Notes under the pieces: generated by a model
Told to the model about the DNA's origin: nothing
Seen by the model: only the letters and a program-made list of their open reading frames with translations
Database searches by the model: none
Assembly (NCBI GenBank): GCA_024760905.1
Contig: CM045745.1
Location: forward strand, 3,738,782 to 3,802,781
DNA: 64,000 nucleotides
Direction: 5' to 3'
Source of the DNA: Plotosus lineatus
Taxonomy: Eukaryota > Chordata > Actinopteri > Siluriformes > Plotosidae
In this document: in pieces, positions 56,560-64,000 of the stretch
How the letters are laid out: each line of letters starts with the position of its first letter
How positions within the stretch are numbered: the first letter of the stretch is position 1
Translations under genes and position numbers: made by a program

Positions 56560-56830
56560 TTTACATCTACAAACTGATAACTGTCTGACAATAAGATTTA
56601 AACCAGGAGAGGATGGTTCCCTTAACTCCAATATTTTCTAATCTCTCAAGGAGAATCATGTGATCAATAGTGTCAAAGGTAGCACTAAGGTCAAGTAACA
56701 TAAGCAGAGAGCGACACAGCCATGGTCAGAGGCCACCAAGTATGTCATTTACCACCTTAATGAAAGCTGCCTCTGTACTATGATAAGGTGTAAAACCTGG
56801 CTGATATATTTTGTGAATGGGACAAGATAC
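56560..56830 (-). mobile_element. L2-type LINE fragment, motif A region
   Basis: The minus strand reads PGFTPYHSTEAAFIKVVND, then [20 protein letters not shown] and [17 protein letters not shown], with one stop. LLDLSA-FDT(V/I)DH is the catalytic motif A of L2-type reverse transcriptases. It is followed at 56835-56885 by a scrap of SINE-B body. Confidence 0.75.
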
Positions 56831-57491
56831 ACCCAATGCAGCTGACTGGGTTATCAAAGGCTGGCCATGTCTCTCACTATCTTTTGAATGGGGCTAAAAC
56901 AGTCTAGCTGCGAATCTGATAGCGGTATATAATTATTTACTTTTTTAGTTATTGACATACCTGTCTTTAAATTGAGGGAATCAGTTCTTTGCCTGATATT
57001 TTCAATTTTAACATTAAATTATAAAGTCGTGCCTGCTATAAACTGATGGTTTACATGTTTTGTTCATGGTCTTATTCATGGTCAATTCTACAACAATATT
57101 AAATATTTTCTATTAGATTTGAGAAATATTCTGCTCTTGCAGCACTCACAGCTTTTCTGTAATTAACGAGACTTTCCTTCCATTCTAATTGAAAAACCAG
57201 TAATTTTGTTTGATGCCATTTTCGTTATAGCTTGCGGGTTTTTTGTTTTAGTCAGCATGTTTCATCATTATATCAGGGAGCTATTTTCTTCTCTCTGATT
57301 GGTTTCCTTTTAAGAGGCGCTACATTATCTAGCGTATGGCGTAAATTTGACTCAAAGCTGGATTGAGTTCTGTGGGGTCTGATGGTGATCCAATCATAGT
57401 TGATAATTCTAGAAGATTATTAATGTAAAACTCTGTGCAGTCATCGATGTAATATGGATATATTAGTACTAAGAGGCATGTAAGTGAGAGG
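56831..57491. other. Decayed repeat-like region
   Basis: A SINE-B scrap at 56838-56883 ('cagctgactgggttatcaaa'), then AT-rich sequence that is probably more of the L2-type element's linker. I cannot support a frame. Confidence 0.3.
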
Positions 57492-57822
57492 CAGTGGTGG
57501 TCTAGTGGATAGGGCGCTGGATCAGTGATCCTAAGGTTGGGGGTTCGAGTCCCCACGAGTCCCCACTGTCCCCCTCAGTGCAGCTAACTGGGTTATCAAA
57601 GGCGGGCCATGTCTCTCACTGTCTATGGTGTGAGGCATGTAAAAGAACCATTGCTGACTTTCGTAAAGAGGAGCTGCAAAGTCATCAGCGTGTTTCTGTC
57701 CCTTGCTAAAAGGGTTGTGACAGGAAGGACATCCGACGTAAAAACCTCTGCAAAATCAAACGTGTGAATCAGATGAATTGCTGTGGTGACTCCTGAGAAA
57801 AGGGAAGCTGAAAGAAAGAAAG
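57492..57822 (+). mobile_element. SINE-B, full-length copy
   Basis: The head GGCAGTGGTGGTCTAGTGG has box B GGTTCGAGTCC with a 12-bp internal duplication of 'gagtccccac'. The body has 'cattgctgactttcgtaaag', then the RTE-leader-like block 'gggttgtgacaggaagg' and 'catccgacgtaaaaacctc', then the RTE-like tail 'gctgtggtgactcctgag' and 'gctgaaagaaag'. About 330 bp. Confidence 0.8.
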
Positions 57823-58466
57823 GCGTGTACGTGAGATAAGATAATACAGTAATCTGAAATAGCTTCTGACTGTGGAACTTTGACTATATTTTCAATATTT
57901 AATCCTAAAGTTAGTAATAAATTGGGAGTGTGAGCAGCTTTATGAGTGGATCCTATTAAATTCTGATTTACCCCTGACTGAATCTAGGATAGATAGAAAA
58001 TAGAGCTTCCTATCACCTGAGCTCTTTCAGGATTTTCAGGATGAGCACTGTCCTGCACCCAGTCCTCCCGTGTTTTGCCAATACCCAGTCGAGGGTAAAA
58101 GTGAGCACGGGAAAACACCATCAAGATGCCATCTAAACTCTAACCTTAACCCTTTACCCCCAGCAAGTAGCCTGTAGATATCTCCCGTGCTCACTTTCGG
58201 ACTCTACTGGGTACAGTATTCGAAAAACACGGCAGAACTGGGTGCGGGATAGTGAGATGAGGGAGATTTCCTTTCGGCTTTTTCCCTTTTTCAGGGGTCT
58301 GTTCACCGATTTTCAGCAGGTGTCTCACTGAGGAGACCAAATCTGTTCATCACGGAGCCGACTCAGATGTGAACGGCACCAGAAAGCGGGATTATGATTC
58401 TTCTCACCTTTGGTTTCTGGATTGCGATAATCCTACTTCCACATTTAGAGGAGACTCAGTTCATCG
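57823..58466. other. epdr1 intron 1, no assigned feature
   Basis: Contains near-inverted pieces 'gtgagcacgggaaaacacc' (58099) and 'cccgtgctcactttcggac' (58186) about 90 bp apart, with 'ccagtcctcccgtgttttgc' near 58058, suggesting a MITE-like palindrome at roughly 58040-58245. No coding. Confidence 0.35.
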
Positions 58467-58806
58467 GTTCAGTTCATTTTCTGTAGCCGCTTAATCCTAA
58501 TTATGGTCGCGGGGAGGCTGGCGCCCATCCCAGCCAACTTTGGGCTAGGGCAGAGTACACCCTGAACAGCTCGCCAGGCCATCGCAGGGCAGAAACACGC
58601 CGACGGCTTTGCAGCCTACTCTTGTCGAAAGTCAGCAATGGTTCTTTTACATGCTTCACACATAGACAGTGAGAGACATGGCCGGCCTTTGATAACCAAG
58701 TTAGCTGCACTGGGGAGGACAGTGACAACGTTGTGGAGAGTGGGACTCGAATCCCCAACCTTTGAATCAGCGATCCAGCGCCCTATACCACTAGAGCACC
58801 ACTGCC
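58467..58806 (-). mobile_element. Chimeric SINE (B head, A tail), full length
   Basis: From left: 'cattttctgtagccgcttaa' (tail), 'ggggaggctggcgcccatcc', 'gctcgccaggccatcgcagg', junction, 'aaacacgccgacggctttgc', SINE-B body, box B complement 'gggactcgaatccccaacc' and head end 'ccactagagcaccactgccc'. Confidence 0.85.
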
Positions 58807-58850
58807 CTTAGAGGAGACTAACTAACTGAATTTTATAATATTATAAAACA

Positions 58851-58853
<3 letters not shown>

Positions 58854-58882
<29 letters not shown>
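58854..58882. repeat. (GA)n microsatellite at a SINE-B tail
   Basis: 28 bp of GA directly at the 3' end of the next SINE-B. Confidence 0.95.
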
Positions 58883-58885
<3 letters not shown>

Positions 58886-59228
58886 CCTTTCGGCTTTTTC
58901 CCTTTTACTCGGGAGTCGCCACAGCGAATCATTTGATTCGCACATTTGATTTGGCAGAGGTTTTTACGTCGGATGCCCTTCCTGACACAACCCTTTCGCA
59001 AGGGACAGAAACACACCAACGGCTTTGCAGCTCCTCTTTACGAAAGTCAGCAATGGTTCTTTTACATCAACCTCTCACCATGGACAGTGAGAGACATGGC
59101 CGGCCTTTGATAACCCAGTTAGTGCACTGGGGGACGACGACACCGACACCCTTGTAGAGAGTGGGACTCGAACCCCGAACCTTAGGATCAGCGATCCAGC
59201 GAGTTATACCACCAGGCCTCAACTGCCC
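58883..59228 (-). mobile_element. SINE-B, full-length reverse copy
   Basis: Tail complement CTTCCTTTCGGCTTTTTCCC, 'gcagaggtttttacgtcgg', 'aagggacagaaacacacc', body, box B complement 'gggactcgaaccccgaacc', head end 'ggcctcaactgcccc'. Confidence 0.85.
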
Positions 59229-59302
59229 CTTTTTTCTCTCATTACAAGACATTATATCTGGTTTATTATAAGCTCCATGTCCATCTAATAATAAAAAAAA
59301 TC

Positions 59303-59515
59303 TTCTTTTCCTTTCAGCGGTTTCTCTTTTTTGCATGGGGCAGAAACACTGACTGCTTTGCAGCCCATGGACAGTGAGAGACATGGCTGGCCTTTGATAA
59401 CCCAGTTCACTGCAATGTAGGGGGGACAGTGACAACCTTGTGGAGAGTGGGACTCGAACCCCCAACCCTAGGATTACCGATCCAGCGCCCTTCACCACCA
59501 GGCCACTGTCATCTA
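59303..59515 (-). repeat. SINE-B, internally deleted copy
   Basis: Tail complement 'cttcttttcctttcagcgg' then a jump to 'ggggcagaaacactgactgc' and a shortened body, ending with box B complement 'gggactcgaacccccaacc'. The RTE-leader-like block is missing. Confidence 0.65.
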
Positions 59516-59614
59516 ATCAGAAAAATAAAACTATTGTATAGTGTAATGGCGATATATAGTTTACATTACATAAACAGTGCGCCTAAAACTGTGAATAAAG
59601 AAAGGATGACGTAC

Positions 59615-59850
59615 TTCTTGCATGGTGTGTGTCCTGTTTTCTGCTCGAACACTCGGACGCGTTGGTTTTGTGCATCGTACGCCACGGCGGCGCGGGTGTT
59701 TCTCCCGGTGCTGTGATCGTACTGCACGGTTCGGCCTTCCCACTGCAGCGGAGCGACACACGGCTGCTCCGGGCGCCCGAGCTCGCGCGCCCACACCGCG
59801 CAGGCACACAGCACCACACGGTAGAATAAACTACACTGCATTTTGTTCAT
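59615..59850 (-). CDS. epdr1: epdr1 coding exon 1
   Basis: From ATG at 59848-59850 (MNKMQCSLFYRVVLCACAVW, a signal peptide) the minus strand encodes QPCVAPLQWEGRTVQYDHST, GRNTRA, AYDAQNQRVRV and TPCKK to a donor (gtacgt, complement of 609-614 in 59600s) in phase 2. A second ATG at 59839 and an earlier one at 59877 are alternatives; the first named gives the best signal peptide. The three exons total 636 bp, 211 residues, close to the family's usual 210-225. Intron 1 is about 15 kb, intron 2 is 257 bp. Confidence 0.92.
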
Positions 59851-60386
59851 GAAACGCCAAACCGAGCAATTTGACAATAACCGCTATTTTTTTTCTCCCT
59901 CAGCGCGAGTCAGAGCGCGTCTGCGCAGGTGCAAGTCCGGCACGCGCAATCTGTTGGCCCAAGACAGGGACAGCGCGTGCTCACGGGAAACACGGGATCT
60001 GATTGGTCCAAATGAATCCAGTCAGAATTCTTACAAGTAAAAAAAGACGCATATTGCATCTGAAGTAAAGCACACAGGGATGAAGAGCGACTGCGTGTCG
60101 GCTTGCACACAACGGCACAACAACTCCAGAACAAAATAAACATAAAAACAAACCTTGTGAACTCGGACAGTTGTTTGTTTAAAGGAGCGAGTCAGATGTG
60201 CGGCTTGTTTGAAACAAAAACCTGCAGCCACATGACCCCTTATGGCATGAGTGACATCCATGGATGAAGCGATTCAGAAAATGAACACATGGCTGTCATC
60301 CCACTCCAGGCTGCCAGGGGGCGATGTTTTACACGCTTGCGCTTGTTGAATGGGTTTGTTCGTCTTTAATATTTGTCGATTTCAAC
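59851..60386. promoter_or_regulatory. Divergent promoter region, epdr1 and nol7-like
   Basis: 536 bp between two start codons on opposite strands. It is GC-richer than its surroundings, with CpGs (59900-59990) and a CCAAT box complement ATTGG near 60003. No TATA box seen. Confidence 0.45.
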
Positions 60387-60550
60387 ATGGCGAAAGTTCA
60401 ACGTGGGGATCCAGAGAACAGATCAGAACAACACTCAGGCAAGATGATGTCAGATCTGAGTGAGGATGAAGTACCAGAGGAAGTTTCCTTTAATGAGTCG
60501 AAAGCGGTCGCGTTCAAGCGCGTGAAAGACGCGCAGGATTCCGTTAAAAG
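60387..60550 (+). CDS. nol7: nol7-like, first coding exon
   Basis: ATG at 60387 (context CAACATGG) opens 54 codons plus two bases to a donor (AAAAG|gtaccg). The encoded N terminus is hydrophilic: MSDLSEDEVPEEVSFNESKA, then VKDAQDSVKR. An acidic run followed by PEEV(S/T)F and a charged helix is typical of nucleolar protein 7. No second exon with the expected lysine-rich helix is found before the window ends, so the assignment rests on this exon only. It is head to head with epdr1. Confidence 0.5.
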
Positions 60551-61303
60551 GTACCGTAACTGGGTTCCTGGAACATTAACCCGCATGCTCACACATGGTC
60601 TCTTTACGGTTCATGTAGTGCAGAAGTGAGCATGTGGAAATTATCGTCACCTTACTTTGAACTTTAAATCCACGACACGTTATTACTGAAGGTGTTCACG
60701 AGTCTGCCGTTAAGAAAATGTACAAACTCGTGAAGTGATCTGGGAATCGATTCTAAAGAAGAGCCGACTCGCCGTTTCGGAGTCGACTCCCAACTGTAAA
60801 CATCAAAAATGTACATTAAGGAAATACTAGGGATATATGTTTGTATGCGCGTATTTAGAACAGTTCAACTGACAAATTTAGACCAAATGTATGAGAGTAG
60901 AAGTAAGTACAGTATACGTTTGAGGGTTATGCTGCTGAGTCAAAGATAAGCTACATGACGTCACATTCGATTCAGTCAGTGTGGGGAATTGGGGGAGGGG
61001 CATGGATTACAAACCGGCAAGTTTTCTTTCTTACCTCATCATTTAACCACTTTTAGGTATGTGGACAAAAATTGTAAACCAATTTCACAGTCAATAACAT
61101 TAGATGGGGAAACATTGTAAAGTCTTTAAAATGTCATCAGAACCAAATAAATAATTATTCCAGTTTCACCAATTTATCCTGAGCCTCGTCCAGCTACAAC
61201 TATAAAACAATCTCCCTGAATTAATGACATCATTGTGGTGTTTTTCCTTAAATTTCAGTCCCCTTTTCTATTTAACAGCCATAATGATGGCAGCTCGATT
61301 CAC
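60551..61303. other. nol7-like intron 1, no assigned feature
   Basis: No repeat or frame that I can support in about 750 bp. Confidence 0.35.
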
Positions 61304-61500
61304 AGGTTCGTGGGCTGTAGTGGCTTTGTGGATAGGGCGATGTTATCCCAAGGCCAGTAGTTTGATCCCCACTGTTGGGCCCTTGAGCAAGGCCCTTACC
61401 CATCAATTGCTAAGTTGGATAAGAGTAATCTGTTTGTTTTGTTTTTTTTTCTGTTAGATTTAAGAGTAAATGCTGTAAATGTAAGCGACAAGCAAATCAC
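61304..61500 (+). repeat. V-SINE-like fragment
   Basis: tRNA-like 'gggctgtagtggctttgtgg' with box B-like 'agtttgatcccc', then 'ttgggcccttgagcaaggcc' and 'cccatcaattgctaagttgg', and an end 'gctgtaaatgtaagcg'. The central block is that of widespread fish V-SINEs. Confidence 0.65.
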
Positions 61501-61961
61501 TTTGCTGCTGAGAGACACACTTCCTCAGCTCTTGCTGCCAAGGCAACTCCATAACTTTATGCATAACTGCACATTTTGTTGTCTGTAATTGCATCGACTT
61601 TTATCACGGTGCTTTCACCCAAGTTTGAAATGAAGTATAAAATAAACTTTGTTCAAGGCAGTGATGGTCAAGGTACTGGATCACTGATCCTAAGGTTGGG
61701 GGTTCAAGCCCCATTCACTACAGGTTGCCACTGTCCCCAGCTTACTGGGTAATCAAAGGCCGGCCATGTCTCTCACTGTATATGGTGAGAGGTTCACGTA
61801 AAAGAACCATTGCTGACTTTCGAAAAGAGTCGCTGCAAAGCCATCAGCGTGTTTCTGCCCTGTGATGGCCTGGCGAACTGTCCAGGGCAGGGTTCACCAA
61901 CATGGTGCTCATGGGCACCAGGTTGCCCACAAGGACAACATGAGTCGCTCGCGAGCCTGTT

Positions 61962-62748
61962 CAGGGGTTGGGAACCTATGGCTCGCGGGCCAGATGTGGC
62001 TCTTTTGATGACTGCATCTGGCTCTCCGATAAATCAGGTGGCCTTTTCTTAACAGAATAACGAATACATAATTTCACGGTCCTTTAAATAAAAATGCAGA
62101 AATAAAAGCCATCAAATAAAACAAAAACATAATTTATGGATGTGGTGAAGGAGGACATGAAGGTAGTTGGAGTGCGAGTAGAAGATGCAGAGGATAGGGT
62201 GAGATGGAGGCAGATGACTCGCTGTGGCGACCCCTGAAGGGAAAAGAAGAAGAAATCTCAGGCATTTCAATCAAGCGTTACATCTATTTTTAATGCCACT
62301 TGTCACTGTGGCGAGCAGCGGAGAGCCAATCCCTTTTGTACTCCAGTGTGTGGGCGGGGCCGATACCTTGAAACTTTAATTTTATTGGATTATATGCAAC
62401 AGCCTGCATGAGTTGTTTTTGGATAAAGCGGTAAATTTCCCTCGTTTTGATCAGCTCATGTGCACGAAGCCAAGCAGAGCTGGCAAGCAAAACACAAATT
62501 GACAGACATGAAAAACTTCAACCCGCAGATCAGCTGATTGCCTTGGGACGCGCTTCCTGTCACAAACACTGCAGCGTGTATATAGTATAGTGAGTATATT
62601 AGAACAATGTTGTTTAAAATAAATTCAGAGTCATATTATGCTTAAATTGTTGGTCTCAGTATTAAAAATATATTTGGCTCTCAGAGGATTAGATTTAAAT
62701 TATTGCTTCTTTATTTTTTGGCTCTAGTCAAAAAGGTTCCTGACCGCT
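61962..62748. mobile_element. Second hAT-type element, nested
   Basis: Starts CAGGGGTTGGGAACCTATGG and ends near 'aaggttcctgaccgctt', approximate inverted repeats. 'ggctcgcgggccagatgtgg' and 'ggctctcagag' are typical of a vertebrate hAT group. I could not confirm a target duplication. Confidence 0.55.
62132..62254 (+). mobile_element. RTE LINE 3' end fragment, innermost insertion
   Basis: About 120 bp: 'ttatggatgtggtgaaggag', 'tagaagatgcagaggatagg' and the tail 'gctgtggcgacccctgaagg' with (AAG)n. Lies inside the second hAT. Confidence 0.8.
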
Positions 62749-63201
62749 TACATAGATGGATATAATTATTTATTAATAATAACATATAATTAAAGGTAAA
62801 TTGAGGAGATTTGTTCTGTCACAAGTGTGTATCGACCTGGTAGCCCTTCTCATTAATTGGTACCCAAGAAGTAGCTCTCAGTTTCAAAAAGGTTGGTGAC
62901 CACTGGTCTAGGGTGTACTCTGCCTTCGCCCAGAATCAACTGGGATGGGCGCCAGCCTCCCTGCGACCCTAATTAGGATTAAGCGGTTGCAGAAAATGAA
63001 CTGATAAAATTTGTTCTTGGTCAAAACGTATTCTTTTAATGTTTTACCGAAAAATATGTTTTAAGTCCCAACAGCACAACACGTGTAAACTTGGGGAACG
63101 GAAATGAACCTCAGTCATGTACTGTCTGAAATGGAAAAATCATTGTCATTAGATATCATGGCGCGACTTTGGGGAGATTTCACATGTGCGGTTCATACAA
63201 G

Positions 63202-63330
63202 ATGGCGGAGGAATTTAGAGGAACTGGAGTTTTTTTTTGACAGGAAGAATGTGCAGCGTCTCCTGAGCCTCACCCACAGCTACCACAAAAGACTAGCAGC
63301 TCTCACTGATATTAAAAAAAGAAATCCGGG
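63202..63330 (+). other. Candidate first exon with YY1-type start context
   Basis: AAGATGGCGG (63200-63209) is a YY1 motif overlapping an ATG, common at vertebrate gene starts. The frame from that ATG stops in a T10 run (63230-63239) after 12 codons. An alternative frame entering before the run is open to 63337 (DRKNVQRLLSLTHSYHKRLA then ALTDIKKRNPG) and ends at a possible donor (GG|GTATTG). I do not recognise the protein. One base fewer in the T run would join the two. Confidence 0.25.
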
Positions 63331-63442
63331 GTATTGAGGAGTCGGGTGTGATCAGGGAGATTTATTTTAGTTTCTGGTTTTCTGTTTGACAATAAATAGC
63401 TTCACACAGCCATGAACTGAGTGAATAAGTTTTTGTTCAGTT

Positions 63443-63763
63443 CAAGTCATTTTCTGTAACGGCTTAATCCTCATTAGGGTTACGGGAGGCTGGCGCCCGT
63501 CCCAGCCGACTCCGGGCGAGGGCAGAGTACACCCAGGACACTCGTCAGGCCATCGCAGGGCGGAAACACTTTACGAAAGTCAGCAATGGTTCTTTTACAT
63601 GAACTTCTCACCATAGACAGTGAGAGACATGGCCAGCCTTTGATAACCCAGTTAGCTGCACTGGGGGGGACACACTGACAACCTTGTGGAGAGTGGGACT
63701 CAAATCCCCAACTTTTGGATCAGCGATGCAGTGCCCTTTACCACTAGGCCACCACTGCCCCCA
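63443..63763 (-). mobile_element. Chimeric SINE (B head, A tail)
   Basis: 'cattttctgtaacggcttaa', 'gggaggctggcgcccgtccc', 'catcgcagggcggaaacac', then a 25-bp deletion of the 'gacggctttgc' block, SINE-B body, box B complement 'gggactcaaatccccaac' and head end 'ccactaggccaccactgccc'. Confidence 0.8.
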
Positions 63764-64000
63764 ATAAGTTTTTGTATTATCTTTCATTTTCTCCCAAACA
63801 TAAATCACACGTCCTACCAGGGAATGTAAACTTCTGTGCGAAGCTGTATGTGGCTTATCACATCACTCACTGTCCTTTTAATTTATGGGTTCAGCTCTAA
63901 AACCTATTTACATACAGCAGTAATAAGCTTCTCCTTTTTTCCGTGGTGATGTGAGCAGAACAAGTGAACTCGTGTTGATTGTTTCTCTACTGAAAGGTTT
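63764..64000. other. No recognisable feature
   Basis: Last 237 bp, AT-rich, no frame. Confidence 0.3.

Larger units (their letters stand above)
61888..62905. mobile_element. hAT-type element inserted in the chimeric SINE
   Basis: Ends CAGGGTTCACCAAC and GTTGGTGACCACTG are inverted repeats (12 of 14). Flanks GTCCAGGG (61880-61887) and GTCTAGGG (62906-62913) are an 8-bp duplication with one mismatch, diagnostic for hAT. No transposase; most of its length is a second insertion. Confidence 0.8.
61656..63002 (+). mobile_element. Chimeric SINE (B head, A tail), split by an hAT
   Basis: SINE-B head and body (61656-61850), junction 'gtgtttctgccctgtgatgg', SINE-A tail start to 61887, then the tail resumes at 62914 ('tgtactctgccttcgcccag', 'ggatgggcgccagcctccc') and ends 'ttgcagaaaatgaactg'. 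The 1018-bp gap is a transposon with an 8-bp duplication. Confidence 0.8.

Noticed and set aside
59566..59829. Other frames over epdr1 exon 1 on both strands
   Set aside because: GC-rich shadow frames; only one frame has the ependymin motifs and proper splice phase.

Overview
This is animal nuclear DNA, almost certainly from a ray-finned fish. The evidence is vertebrate-type genes with spliced exons, several tRNA-headed SINE families, RTE-type, L2/jockey-type and other LINEs, Tc1-like, pogo-like and hAT DNA transposons, and a gammaretrovirus-like endogenous retrovirus (ERV). Host coding sequence is sparse; most recognisable sequence is mobile elements, many nested in one another.

Host genes. 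The first coding exon of a stard3nl-like gene lies at 111-311 (minus) and the gene leaves the window to the left. An epdr1 (ependymin-related) gene is complete in three coding exons on the minus strand: 59615-59850, 44448-44656 and 44000-44190. Its first intron is about 15 kb and full of LINEs. Head to head with epdr1 is a nol7-like first exon at 60387-60550 (plus). epdr1 followed by stard3nl on the same strand matches the order I know from mammals. A TATA-less promoter-like cluster (ETS and ZNF143-type motifs) sits near 15100-15150 without a gene I can name, and a candidate first exon lies near 63202.

Layout. 0.6-3.3 kb: old SINE pieces and a jockey-like LINE tail. 3.3-12.7 kb: RTE LINE copies, two inverted pogo-like elements, jockey-like LINE pieces and two Tc1-like elements. 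13.6-20.5 kb: SINEs, a nearly full-length broken RTE (15.36-18.44 kb), microsatellite and an hAT fragment. 20.5-36.1 kb: one RTE copy split by a SINE and by a 1.25-kb solo-LTR-like element, which is itself split by an 11.1-kb ERV (23754-34900). 36.3-43.1 kb: SINEs, a pogo-like element carrying a Tc1, and the best preserved RTE (39985-43085). 44-60 kb: epdr1 with intronic SINEs, a third Tc1 copy, and LINE family 2 (50.4-56.3 kb) interrupted by LINE family 3. 60-64 kb: nol7-like exon, older SINEs and a four-level nest at 61.66-63.0 kb.

How the elements relate. The SINEs form a modular system. SINE-A has its own tRNA head and tail. SINE-B has a different tRNA head followed by a piece resembling the RTE 5' UTR and then the RTE 3' tail, so it is probably mobilised by the resident RTE. 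A third family joins the SINE-B head to the SINE-A tail at a fixed junction and is present at least seven times, once with a clean 9-bp target duplication. The ERV has LTRs that differ only by short indels, a tRNA-Pro-type primer site, a five-unit hairpin array in its leader, and gag-pro-pol-env regions broken by frameshifts and stops.
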